A DNA stretch of 64,000 bases, taken from the NCBI GenBank assembly GCA_963737555.1, contig CAVTTB010000009.1, forward strand, positions 62,001-126,000. The letters are read 5' to 3'. Origin of the DNA: JAHJQQ01 sp963737555. GTDB taxonomy: Bacteria > Pseudomonadota > Gammaproteobacteria > Thiohalobacterales > Thiohalobacteraceae. The translations under genes were made by a program, and so were the position numbers. The notes beneath the pieces are model-generated. The model worked only from the letters and a program-made list of their open reading frames with translations, was not told where the DNA came from and made no database searches. Positions 37,100-45,487 of this stretch are shown here, piece after piece; the first letter of the stretch is position 1, and each line of letters opens with the position of its first letter.

Positions 37100-37369
37100 A
37101 TGACACCCGAAACCGTAATGAATGTGGGCCGCCAGACCTTGGAAGTGATCGGCTTGCTGGCCGGACCGCTGTTGATTTCATCGCTGGTCGTCGGTTTGAT
37201 CATCGCCATGTTCCAGGCGGCGACGCAGATCAACGAAATGACCCTGACGTTTATTCCAAAGCTCATCACCGTTGCAGCCGTGCTGATGATCGCCGGTCCC
37301 TGGCTGTTGCAGAATATGGTGAGCTTTACCGTGCGTCTGTACCAGAGCATTCCGCAACTCATCGACTGA
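37100..37369 (+). CDS. fliQ: Flagellar export gate protein FliQ
   Basis: An 89-residue protein with two membrane helices. The start is ATG 37100 (MTPETVMNVGRQTLEVI), with a GAGGAA ribosome site; an in-frame ATG at 37040 lies within fliP. The conserved segment 'AMFQAATQINEMTLTFIPK' is diagnostic. Confidence 0.96.
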   Translation: MTPETVMNVGRQTLEVIGLLAGPLLISSLVVGLIIAMFQAATQINEMTLTFIPKLITVAAVLMIAGPWLLQNMVSFTVRLYQSIPQLID

Positions 37370-37399
37370 TGTATTCATGACGCCCGGGGCGAACGTGTC

Positions 37400-38188
37400 A
37401 TGCTGATCACCTCCACACAGATGGCCGCCTGGCTGGGTGATTTTCTCTGGCCCTTGATGCGTGTGGGTATGATGTTTGCGGTGGCGCCGATTTTCGGTGG
37501 TAATTTGGTGCCGATGCGGGTGCGCTTGGTGCTGACGTTGCTGGTGACCTGGGTGCTGGTGCCGGTGATTCCATCGGCGCCGTTGATCGATCCTCTATCC
37601 GCTGCCGGCGTGATCATCACTATGCAGCAGTTGCTGATTGGTTTTCTGCTGGGCTTTCTACTGCAGATGGTCTTCGCTGTGTTGACGCTCGCGGGGCACC
37701 TCGTCGCCACCGGCATGGGTCTCGGTTTCGCCTCGATGGTCGATCCGCAGAACGGTGTCAATGTGCCGGTCATCGGGCAATTCTATGTGACACTCGCAAC
37801 GCTGCTGTTTCTGGTGCTCAATGGCCATCTGATGCTGATCAGTGTGTTGGCCGACAGTTTTCACAGCATGCCGGTCGCCGTCGACGGTATCTCCCGGCAA
37901 TCCCTCTGGGACGTGGTGGCCTGGACCAGCCGCATGTTCGCGGGCGGAGTGCTGATCGCACTGCCTGCGGTGACGGCGCTGCTGATGACCAATATCGCTT
38001 TTGGTGTCATCACCCGTGCCGCGCCGCAATTGCACATCTTCAATGTCGGATTCCCCGTCACGCTGGCCTTGGGTTTCATTGTTATCTTCATTTCGCTGCC
38101 GGAACTGACTCCGCAGTTCACCGATGTACTGGGCGAAGCCTTCGAGATGATGAAGGGACTGATGCCGGCGGGAGGCGCGCATGGCTGA
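37400..38188 (+). CDS. fliR: Flagellar export gate protein FliR
   Basis: A 262-residue membrane protein with about six helices. Family blocks are 'WLGDFLWPLMRVGMMFAVAP', 'GFASMVDPQNGVNVPVIGQF' and 'TRAAPQLHIFNVGFPVTL'. It completes the export gate and overlaps flhB by 8 bases. Confidence 0.96.
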   Translation: MLITSTQMAAWLGDFLWPLMRVGMMFAVAPIFGGNLVPMRVRLVLTLLVTWVLVPVIPSAPLIDPLSAAGVIITMQQLLIGFLLGFLLQMVFAVLTLAGHLVATGMGLGFASMVDPQNGVNVPVIGQFYVTLATLLFLVLNGHLMLISVLADSFHSMPVAVDGISRQSLWDVVAWTSRMFAGGVLIALPAVTALLMTNIAFGVITRAAPQLHIFNVGFPVTLALGFIVIFISLPELTPQFTDVLGEAFEMMKGLMPAGGAHG

Positions 38189-39325
38189 GAATGCCGACGG
38201 CCAAGAACGATCAGAAGACCCCAGTCAAAAGCGCCTTGACGACGCGCGACGCAAAGGTCAGATCCCGCGCTCACGTGAATTCAATTCCATGGTGATGCTG
38301 GTGTCCGCCGCGGCCAGCTTGCTGTTCATGGGCGATGATCTGATGCGCGATTTCTCCGCCATGCTCGCGGACGGTCTGACCTTGGACCGCAAATTGATCT
38401 TTGACCCGTTGGGTGTCATCGCCGGCTGTCGAGAATGCTCGGTGAGGCGGGCATGATGTTGATGCCGTTTTTTCTGATCTCGGTGGTGGCGGCGATTGCC
38501 TCGTCGCTGGTGATCGGTGGCTGGTCGTTCAGTATGGAAGCCATGGCGCCCTCGTTCGGAAAAATGAATCCCTGGAGCGGTCTGAAGCGCATGTTCGCGG
38601 TGCGCGGCCTGGTGGAGCTGATCAAGTCCATTCTCAAGTTGTTGCTCATCGGCTTTGTGGCGGTGCTGATGATGAAGAGTTTAGGTGCCGACCTGCTCAA
38701 TCTCGGTCATCAGGAACCTGACGCGGCCATGGGGCATGCCGGACAGATGCTCACCTGGGTATTTTTGGTGTTGAGTCTGGTGCTGGTGGTGATTGCCGCC
38801 ATCGACATTCCCTATCAGCTCTGGGATCACGCCAAGCAGATGAAGATGACCAAGCAGGAAGTGCGCGACGAGTTCAAGGATTCAGAAGGCAAGCCGGAGG
38901 TGAAGAGCCGCGTGCGCCAGATGCAGCGCGAACTCGCCCAGCGACGCATGATGGAAGCCGTGCCGGAGGCCGATGTCATCATTACCAACCCGACGCATTA
39001 CGCGGTGGCGCTCAAATACGACGGCGCTGGTATGCGCGCGCCGCGCGTGGTCGCCAAGGGCAAGAATCTCATCGCCGCGCAGATCCGCAACAAGGCCATG
39101 GAGCACGAAGTGCCGATCTTCTCCGCGCCGCCGCTGGCGCGCGCCATCTATTTCAGTACCGAGATCGACCAGGAAATCCCCGCCGGTCTGTATTTCGCCG
39201 TCGCCCAGGTGCTCGCTTACATTTACCAGCTCAAGGCCACACGCAAGGGCGCCACGGGTTACGCCCCGCAGGCACCGAACGATCTGCCGGTGCCGGACGA
39301 GTATCTGCGGCCTGCGGATACCTGA
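38181..39325 (+). CDS. flhB: Flagellar export switch protein FlhB (one apparent frameshift)
   Basis: Reconstructed length is about 381 residues. The N-terminus 'SEDPSQKRLDDARRKGQIPR' is typical, followed by four membrane helices, and the cytoplasmic domain keeps the autocleavage site in 'DVIITNPTHYAVALKY' (NPTH). One base is missing at about 38420-38426; adding it joins 'FDPLGVIA' to 'RLSRMLGEAGMMLMPFFL'. FlhB gates export order together with FliK. The 3' end is only five bases from a convergent accessory gene, so this is the left boundary of the inserted block. Confidence 0.93.
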
Positions 39326-39329
39326 ACGT

Positions 39330-39701
39330 TCACGGGTTAGCTGACTGCTCGAGTCGGGAAACGAGCAGTCTCTTCAGTTCATCCAGCGACGCGCAGTGGC
39401 GCAGCGTGTCGGCATCGATCCACAGCGTCAGTCCCTCGGGCGTCTTTCTGAATATCGCCGGCAGCGCCACATCTGTTTGGTCATAGGCCGCATGAAATTC
39501 GTCGCGGTGCAGAAATACGCAGTCCACATCCAGCGTTTCCAAAAACTTCACCCATTCTTCGCGCACTTTGAAATGCCCGTGCGTCAGCGCGCAGAGATTG
39601 CAGGCATAGGTCTGGGGCGACAGAACCTTGTGCGCGATATCCGTCACGGTGTTGAACAGACCGCTGTCGGCGTTATAGACGAAGATCAGGGCAGGGCGCA
39701 T
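39330..39701 (-). CDS. Conserved hypothetical protein with CNLC motif
   Basis: A 123-residue protein with 'RPALIFVYNADSGLFNTVTD', a CxxC pair in 'YACNLCALTHGHFKVREEW' and a C-terminal 'EGLTLWIDADTLRHCASLDE'. I recognise it as a widespread uncharacterised family; the CxxC suggests redox or metal binding, but no function is established to my knowledge. A perfect 9-bp inverted repeat (GACTGCTCG 39343-39351, CGAGCAGTC 39362-39370) lies at its 3' end and may serve as a transcript terminator between it and flhB. It is 30 bases downstream of the ArsR-rhodanese gene and probably co-transcribed with it. Confidence 0.6.
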   Translation of the reverse strand: MRPALIFVYNADSGLFNTVTDIAHKVLSPQTYACNLCALTHGHFKVREEWVKFLETLDVDCVFLHRDEFHAAYDQTDVALPAIFRKTPEGLTLWIDADTLRHCASLDELKRLLVSRLEQSANP

Positions 39702-39731
39702 GGCTATGTCACTCCCAAGGATATGTAAATC

Positions 39732-40391
39732 TCAGGCTTCCACGGGCAGCCCGGCGATCTTCCACTCGGGATAACCGTCTTTCAGGCGACGCGCTTGCAG
39801 ACCGTGTTCGCGCAAGCGGGCGACGGCGTCGTAGGACAACACGCAATACGGTCCGCGGCAGTAGGCGACGACTTCCTGATCGGGGCGCAATTCGCCGAGC
39901 CTTGCTTCGAGCTCGCTCAAGGGAATATTGATCGCACCGGGCAGGTGGCCGGCGGCGAACTCTTCCGCTGGGCGCACATCCAACACCGTCACTTCGCCCG
40001 CGCGCGCGCGCGTCAGCAGTTCCTCCGCCAGGAGCGGTTCCAGCATGTCCTTGGTATCAAGATAACTGGTGACCAGATGCGCGACCTCGGCCAGATGCCG
40101 GTCCGCCACGTCGCGCAGACTGTTGAGCAGCAACACCACATCGTCCCCCGATAGGCGGTAATACACCCGTTGGCCCTCCTTGCGCAGGGTCACGAGACCG
40201 GCCTGTCTAAGTTGTTGCAGGTGCTGCGAGGTGTTGGCGACACTCAGGCTGGCGACCTGCGCGAGGGCATCCACGCTGCGCTCGCCTTGGGCCAGAAATT
40301 CAATGATTTCAAGGCGATTTGGATTGCTCAGCGCCTTGCCGATACGGGCGAACTGGGCGAATAGATCGTGCTTCACATTACCGCTTGACAT
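39732..40391 (-). CDS. ArsR-family regulator fused to a rhodanese domain
   Basis: A 219-residue protein. Residues 1-100 are a winged helix of the ArsR/SmtB type ('GKALSNPNRLEIIEFLAQGE', 'SVANTSQHLQQLRQAGLV', 'KEGQRVYYRLS'). Residues 115-219 are a rhodanese domain ('VTVLDVRPAEEFAAGHLPGA', active loop 'VAYCRGPYCVLSYDA'). The DNA-binding domain has no Cys, so sensing is likely through persulfidation of the rhodanese Cys, which is inference from rhodanese chemistry. It is divergent from the sterol-desaturase/VTT/TauE genes, with a perfect palindrome in between that is the obvious operator. Confidence 0.85.
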   Translation of the reverse strand: MSSGNVKHDLFAQFARIGKALSNPNRLEIIEFLAQGERSVDALAQVASLSVANTSQHLQQLRQAGLVTLRKEGQRVYYRLSGDDVVLLLNSLRDVADRHLAEVAHLVTSYLDTKDMLEPLLAEELLTRARAGEVTVLDVRPAEEFAAGHLPGAINIPLSELEARLGELRPDQEVVAYCRGPYCVLSYDAVARLREHGLQARRLKDGYPEWKIAGLPVEA

Positions 40392-40413
40392 GCTGGGGTT
40401 CCCGGGCTAGCTT

Positions 40414-40433
40414 ATTCAATAGATCAATTGAAT
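40414..40433. promoter_or_regulatory. Operator palindrome for the ArsR-rhodanese regulator
   Basis: ATTCAAT-N6-ATTGAAT, a perfect 7-bp inverted repeat at 40414-40420 and 40427-40433. It is 23 bases before the regulator start and 60 bases before the divergent ATG at 40494. It fits the ArsR/SmtB pattern of TCAA-N6-TTGA, and its AT-rich sequence stands out from the flanks. Confidence 0.8.
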
Positions 40434-40493
40434 ACAAAAACACATAACACCATTATAGACTCGAAGGGCGGGTCTGCAACCTCAGGAGCGTAT

Positions 40494-41357
40494 ATGGAAT
40501 TCGAAGCCTTTATCCGGAGCAACGAGGTGCCCATCCGTTTGGGTTTCTTCTTCGGCATCTTCGCCATCATGGCGGTCTGGGAGCTGGCCGCGCCGCGGCG
40601 TCCGCTGACCCAATCCAAAGGTGTGCGTTGGGCCAATAACGTCGGCCTGGTGTTCTTCAACAGCTTCGTGGCGCGCCTGGTGTTTCCGACCGCGGCGGTG
40701 GGCATGGCGCTGTTCGCGCGTGAGCATGGCTGGGGTCTGCTCAACTATTTCCAGGTGCCGTACGCACTGGCCGTGGTTGCTGCCGTCATCGCCTTGGATT
40801 TTTTCATCTATCTCCAACATGTGATGGTGCATGCCGTGCCGGTGTTGTGGCGGCTGCACCGTGTGCATCACGCCGACCTCGATTACGACGTCACCACCGG
40901 TGCGCGTTTCCATCCTCTCGAAATTCTGCTGTCCATGCTGATCAAGTTCGCGGTGATCGCCGTGCTCGGCCCGCCGGTATTGGCGGTGATCCTGTTCGAG
41001 ATTATTTTGAATGCAACCTCGATGTTCAATCACAGCAATGTGCGCATGCCTGCTGGCATTGATCGCGTGTTGCGCCTGTTCGTGGTGACGCCGGACATGC
41101 ACCGCGTGCATCACTCCGTCGAAGACGATGAGACCAACAGCAATTTCGGTTTCAACCTGCCATGGTGGGATCGGCTGTTCGGAACGTATCGCGATCAGCC
41201 GCGTGGCGGACATACAGCGATGACCATCGGCATCCGCACCTTCCGCGAAGGCAAATGGTGTTCCTGGATCACCGGCATGTTGGCGATGCCGTTTGTCGGC
41301 AAGATCAGCGAATACGCCATCAATCGCCGCCAGTGGGGAACGAACAATGAACAGTAA
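40494..41357 (+). CDS. Sterol desaturase / fatty-acid hydroxylase family membrane protein
   Basis: A 287-residue protein if started at ATG 40494, six bases after GGAG; an in-frame TTG at 40428 lies in the operator. It has four hydrophobic segments and the eight-histidine di-iron motif: 'YLQHVMVHAVPVLWRLHRVH', 'GARFHPLEILL', 'SMFNHSNVRMP' and 'PDMHRVHHSVEDDETNSNFG'. Such enzymes hydroxylate or desaturate lipids with oxygen. The substrate is unknown. It is the first gene after the operator and overlaps the next by 11 bases, so it seems part of the sulfur-responsive unit. Confidence 0.85.
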   Translation: MEFEAFIRSNEVPIRLGFFFGIFAIMAVWELAAPRRPLTQSKGVRWANNVGLVFFNSFVARLVFPTAAVGMALFAREHGWGLLNYFQVPYALAVVAAVIALDFFIYLQHVMVHAVPVLWRLHRVHHADLDYDVTTGARFHPLEILLSMLIKFAVIAVLGPPVLAVILFEIILNATSMFNHSNVRMPAGIDRVLRLFVVTPDMHRVHHSVEDDETNSNFGFNLPWWDRLFGTYRDQPRGGHTAMTIGIRTFREGKWCSWITGMLAMPFVGKISEYAINRRQWGTNNEQ

Positions 41358-42313
41358 AGTGCTGCGCATTCTGTTGTTCATCGCATTGCTCGCCGGCGTT
41401 GTGCTAGCGGTACTGTATCGTGATCGCTTCGATGCGGCGGCGCTTGAAGCCTGGGTTCATGACGCGGGTGCGGCGGGACCGATTCTCTTCATGGCTGATG
41501 TATGCGATCGCCACGGTGTTGTTCCTGCCTGGATCAGTGCTCACTCTGGCCGGCGGCGCGTTGTTCGGTCCGGTGCTGGGTACGTTCTACAACCTCACCG
41601 GCGCGACCATCGGTGCGACACTGGCGTTCCTGGTGTCACGCTATCTCGCCTCGGACTGGGTTGCGCAACGCACCGGTGGGCGCTTGAAGCAACTCATCAA
41701 CGGTGTGGAAGGCGAGGGCTGGCGCTTTGTGGCCTTCGTACGTCTGGTGCCGCTGTTTCCGTTCAACTTGCTCAACTACGCGTTGGGACTCACGCGTATC
41801 CCGCTGCTCCAATACATCATCGCGAGCTATATCTGCATGCTGCCGGGCGCCATTGCCTACACCTATCTCGGCTATGCCGGGCGCGAAGCGGCGGCCGGCG
41901 GCGAAGGCCTGATCCAGAAAGGCCTGCTGGCGCTCGCCTTGCTCGCGGCGGTGGCCTTCCTGCCGCGGTTGATCGGCAAGCTGCGCAAACAGCCGATGCT
42001 CGATGTGCCCGAACTCAAGCGTCGTCTCGATGCCGGTGAAAAATTGTTGGTGCTGGACGTGCGCAATACACCGGACTACGTCGGTGAACTCGGCCACATC
42101 GCGGGTGCTACCAATATCCCCTTATCGGAACTGGCGACGCGGTTGGACGAGATCGCCGATTTCCAGGAACTGCCCATCGTGACGGTGTGCCGCACCGACC
42201 GGATGTCGACGACGGCGGCGCAACTGCTGGCCCAGAAGGGCTTCGCCAATGTGCAGGTAATCCGTCAGGGCATGACCGACTGGAACAAGAACGGTTATCC
42301 GATCGAGCGGTAA
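41347..42313 (+). CDS. VTT (TVP38/DedA-like) membrane protein fused to rhodanese (one apparent frameshift)
   Basis: Reconstructed length is about 321 residues. The N-terminal two thirds are a VTT/SNARE-associated membrane domain ('LFLPGSVLTLAGGALFGPVL', 'RLVPLFPFNLLNYALGLTR'). The C-terminal 110 residues are a rhodanese ('KLLVLDVRNTPDYVGELGHI', active loop 'VTVCRTDRMSTTAA'). A +1 shift at about 41495-41500 breaks the N-terminus; removing a T joins 'PILFMA' to 'MYAIATVLFLPG'. The fusion suggests sulfane-sulfur handling or transfer at the membrane. The family's transport substrate is not established. Confidence 0.82.
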
Positions 42314-42363
42314 ACGGTGTACGCAGCGTATGCGTGTGGTGATGTGACGGCGAGGAAATAGGC

Positions 42364-43140
42364 ATGCTGACTTACTTGATACTGTCAGGACTGGCGACCG
42401 GATTATTGCTCGGTCTGATGGGCAGTGGCGGCGCCATCGTCACCGTGCCGGCCTTGATCTATCTGCTGCATGTCGAGCCCAAGTCCGCCATCGCCATGAG
42501 CCTCGGCATCATCGCCATCACCGCGACTATCGCGGCGGTGCAGTCCTGGCGGCAGGGCAATGTGAATCTGCGCGTGACCCTGACCTTCGGCATCGTCGGC
42601 GCAGTGGGCACTTTCATCGGTGCCCGTTTGGGTGTGATCCTGCCGGTGGTGTTTCAGCTCACGCTGTTCGCATTGGTGATGTACGCCGCCGCCTGGCGCA
42701 TGCTGCACGCGCAGCCGCCGCGCCGTTCGCTCGGTGCTGCCGCTGTCGGCGACTGCGAGAACGGCGATTGCAGCAACTTCCCGTATCTGCACATCGCGCG
42801 TCACGGCTTGATGGTCGGCATGCTGGCCGGCGTGGTGGGCGTGGGCGGTGGCTTCCTGATCGTGCCGGCCCTGGTGTTGCTGTCCGGTCTATCCATGAAG
42901 CGCGCGGTCGGCACTTCGCTCAGCGTCGTCGCCTTTCAGTCCACGGCCGGTTTCGCCGGCTATGCGGGCGCAGTACCTATCGACTACCAACTGTTGTCGG
43001 GTTTCACCGCCGTCTCGGTCGCTGCATGTTTCGTCGGCGCCCGGATCGGTAAACATCTGGATGCGCAGCGCCTCAAGCACGGCTTCGGTGTGTTTCTGGT
43101 GTTGGTCGCGACCTACATCCTGATCAAGAACCTGGTGTGA
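42364..43140 (+). CDS. TauE/SafE family anion (sulfite/organosulfur) exporter
   Basis: A 258-residue membrane protein with about eight helices. The repeated TauE signature appears twice: 'GLLLGLMGSGGAIVTVPALI' and 'GMLAGVVGVGGGFLIVPALV'. Members export sulfite, sulfoacetate or related anions, or take part in sulfide-responsive detoxification. The Cys-containing loop 'DCENGDCSNFPYL' between the halves is unusual for size and might bind a metal or sulfur. It lies between the VTT-rhodanese gene and the cysteine desulfurase. Confidence 0.88.
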   Translation: MLTYLILSGLATGLLLGLMGSGGAIVTVPALIYLLHVEPKSAIAMSLGIIAITATIAAVQSWRQGNVNLRVTLTFGIVGAVGTFIGARLGVILPVVFQLTLFALVMYAAAWRMLHAQPPRRSLGAAAVGDCENGDCSNFPYLHIARHGLMVGMLAGVVGVGGGFLIVPALVLLSGLSMKRAVGTSLSVVAFQSTAGFAGYAGAVPIDYQLLSGFTAVSVAACFVGARIGKHLDAQRLKHGFGVFLVLVATYILIKNLV

Positions 43141-43143
43141 AGC

Positions 43144-44282
43144 ATGCCATTACCCGTCTATCTGGATTACAACGCCACCACGCCGGTCGATCCGCGCGTC
43201 GTCGAGGCGATGTTGCCCTATCTGCGGGAACACTTCGGTAATCCTTCGTCCTCGCATATATACGGTCAGCACGCGCATGCCGCCGTGGTGACGGCGCGCG
43301 AACAGGTTGCCGCCTTGATCGGCGCGCGTCCCGAAGACATCGTGTTTACCGGCTGCGCGACCGAAGCGAACAATCTGGCAATTCGCGGTGTGGCGCATGC
43401 CATGCGTCAACACGGACGGCACATTATCACCAGCGCGGTCGAGCATCCTTCGGTCATCGCTCCTTGCGAACGGCTGCGGCAGGAAGGTTGGGACATCACC
43501 GTTTTGCCAGTGGATCGACAGGGTCGCGTCGATCCCGCTGCCGTCGCCGATGCCTTGCGCGCCGACACGGTGCTGGTCAGCGTGATGCACGCCAATAACG
43601 AAGTCGGCACCGTCCAGCCGTGGCGGAGATCGCGGCCATCACGCGTCCGCGCGGTATTTTGCTGCATGCCGACGCTGCCCAGTCCGCCGGCAAGGTTCCT
43701 ATCTCGGTGGATGCACTGGGCGTGGATCTGCTCACACTTGCCGGACACAAATTCTATGCGACCAAGGGTGTAGGCGCTTTGTATGTGCGTGCCGGCACGC
43801 CGATCGAACCAGTACTGGTCGGCGCTGGCCATGAACATGGGCTGCGGCCGGGTACGGAAAATGTGCCGGCGCTGGTCGGATTCGGCGAGGCGGCACGCCT
43901 GGCCGTGCAGTCGATGGATGAAGAGCACGCGCGCATCTGCTCCCTGCGTGACAAGCTGCATGCGGTGCTGGCGCACGCCATTCCCGGTCTGACGCTGAAT
44001 GGCCATCCCGAACTGCGCCTGCCGAACACACTCAATCTGTCTTTCCCCGGTGTGACTGGACGCGAACTGTTGACACGGGCGCAGGCGGATGTGGCCGCGT
44101 CGGTGGGTTCGGCCTGTCATGCGGGTGATGCCGCAGTCAGTGGTGTATTGGGCGCGATGGGCGTGACGACCGAGCAGGCGAAGGGTGCAGTACGCCTGTC
44201 GCTCGGGCGCTTTACGACCGAACTGGATATCGAGAGGGCGGCACAGGCACTGATTGCCGCGTGGCGGCATTGTGCGACGTGA
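43144..44282 (+). CDS. Cysteine desulfurase, NifS/IscS type (one apparent frameshift)
   Basis: Reconstructed length is about 379 residues. It opens 'PVYLDYNATTPVDPRVVEAM', contains 'FTGCATEANNLAIRG', the PLP lysine in 'LTLAGHKFYATKGVGALYV' and the active cysteine region 'ASVGSACHAGDAAVS'. One base is missing at about 43618-43621: restoring a second G gives '...EVGTVQP' followed by 'VAEIAAITRPRG'. The enzyme releases sulfur from cysteine as a persulfide. The DsrE proteins next to it could be its acceptors. No IscU or NifU is nearby, so a role in sulfur relay rather than cluster assembly is plausible. Confidence 0.9.
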
Positions 44283-44302
44283 ATTGAAAACGGAGAACCG
44301 AC

Positions 44303-44655
44303 ATGAAGAACATCACCATCATTATTCAGAACGCGCCCTATCAATCGGACAACAAGGCATGGCATGCATTGCGCTTTGCCGGTGCGGCGCTGACGGAAGA
44401 TATGGAGGTGCGCGTGCACCTGCTGGACGAAGGTGTGCGGGTGGGCCAGCGTGATCAAGCTGTCCCCGAAGGCGCGGTGAATCTGGAAAAACTCCTTGCC
44501 GAGCTGATCGAGTGCGGCCTCAGCGTGCGTGCCTGCGGCATGGCGCTGGACGGCTGTGGTTTCGATCCGGAAAAACTGATTCCGGGCATCGAACGCGGTT
44601 CGATGAAGGCGTTGGCGGCCTGGGTCAAAGACAGCGATCGGTGTTGACCTTCTAA
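44303..44655 (+). CDS. DsrE-family small protein (3' end shifted by a missing base)
   Basis: About 117 residues if the C-terminus is repaired. 'KNITIIIQNAPYQSDNKAWH' and 'LRFAGAALTEDMEVRVHLLD' are the DsrE fold; cysteines occur in 'LIECGLSVRACGMALDGCGF'. As given, the frame stops at TGA 44645-44647 (…DSDRC). With one extra G in the GG at 44640-44641 it would end AWVKDSDRVLTF at TAA 44653-44655, the usual DsrE ending. A degenerate copy of this same 3' end lies at 45154-45199. DsrE-like proteins carry sulfane sulfur on Cys; this one follows a cysteine desulfurase. Confidence 0.85.
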
Positions 44656-44700
44656 CGGGGGCGAACCTGATCCGGAAGACGTGACGAGAGGAGGTGTGCC

Positions 44701-45123
44701 ATGACCAAGATCATCAAGAACGTATCGATCATGTGTTTCCATGATGAACTCTGCCTGGTATTCAACGCCCTGATGACGGCGCTGAATCTCTTGCGCGAGG
44801 GCTCGAAGGTGACGATCTTCTTCGGCTCACGCGGCATCAACGCGGTGCACCGGGAAAAGATGCATACGCTGACCTGCCTGCCGGACGCGCCGCCCGAGGT
44901 TGGCGAAGCGGTCATGAAACGGATGGACGAACTGGACCTGCCACTGCTCGAAGACATGTTCGTCATGCTCATCGCCGAGGGTGCCACCGTACTGGCCTGT
45001 CCGCTCAATCTCCCGCTCTTCGGGATGACGGAACGTGACCTCGTGGACGGCGTGAAAGTGGCAGAGCCGGCGAAATATTACAAAGAGGTCGTCATTCCGG
45101 CAGACATGAATCTGACGTTTTAA
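44701..45123 (+). CDS. DsrE/F-like protein
   Basis: A 140-residue protein with strong ribosome site GAGGAGG. 'IKNVSIMCFHDELCLVFNAL' begins the fold, 'SKVTIFFGSRGINAVHREKM' follows, and the conserved Cys is in 'EGATVLACPLNLPLFGMTER'. It belongs to the larger DsrE/DsrF/DrsH-like group (peroxiredoxin-like family of sulfur carriers). It probably exchanges persulfide sulfur with the neighbouring DsrE and desulfurase. This is inferred from family and context. Confidence 0.82.
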   Translation: MTKIIKNVSIMCFHDELCLVFNALMTALNLLREGSKVTIFFGSRGINAVHREKMHTLTCLPDAPPEVGEAVMKRMDELDLPLLEDMFVMLIAEGATVLACPLNLPLFGMTERDLVDGVKVAEPAKYYKEVVIPADMNLTF

Positions 45124-45153
45124 GGTTGTCACCCGCAGCAGACATGACTGAAT

Positions 45154-45199
45154 CGCGTCGGCCTGGGTCAAAGACAGTGATGCAGTGCTCACCTTCTAG
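45154..45199 (+). pseudogene. Remnant of a second dsrE 3' end
   Basis: The stretch 45161-45199 translates as AWVKDSDAVLTF-stop. At the DNA level it matches the end of the dsrE gene at 44618-44655 (GCCTGGGTCAAAGACAG is identical in both). An in-frame stop lies just upstream and there is no start. It looks like the tail of a former tandem dsrE copy left after a deletion. Confidence 0.75.
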
Positions 45200-45209
45200 G
45201 AGGTGAACG

Positions 45210-45441
45210 ATGATGAATGACATGGGCGATTTTGGTTGGCTTCCGGGTTTTGGCTGGATCTTCATGCTGCTCTTCTGGGGGCTGGTGATCCTGGGCATTC
45301 TGGCCATCGTGAAGTGGCTTGCGACGGGTGGCACGTACAGCAAAATCCAGAACTGCGTTGGACATCCTCGAAGAACGTTATGCGCGCGGCGAGATCGACC
45401 GCGAGGAATTCGAGCAGAAGAAACGCGATCTCGCACGCTGA
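45210..45441 (+). CDS. SHOCT-domain small membrane protein (one apparent frameshift)
   Basis: About 76 residues. It has one membrane helix ('FMLLFWGLVILGILAIVKWL') and a C-terminal SHOCT motif, 'LDILEERYARGEIDREEFEQ'. The frame shifts at about 45350-45354; one A fewer in CAGAAC gives 'SKIQTALDILEERYARGE'. SHOCT proteins of this type are common short membrane-anchored oligomerisation modules. Ribosome site TAGGAGG overlaps the dsrE remnant. Function unknown. Confidence 0.8.
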
Positions 45442-45487
45442 GCGGCTTGCGAGCAGGGCAGCATGAGAGCGATGGGAATGAGCAGAC

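Noticed and set aside
45440..45470. CTTGCGAGCAGGGCAGC as a third copy of the two-hairpin repeat
   Set aside because: Only the last 15-18 bases resemble the element; neither hairpin is present. Probably chance or a very decayed tail.
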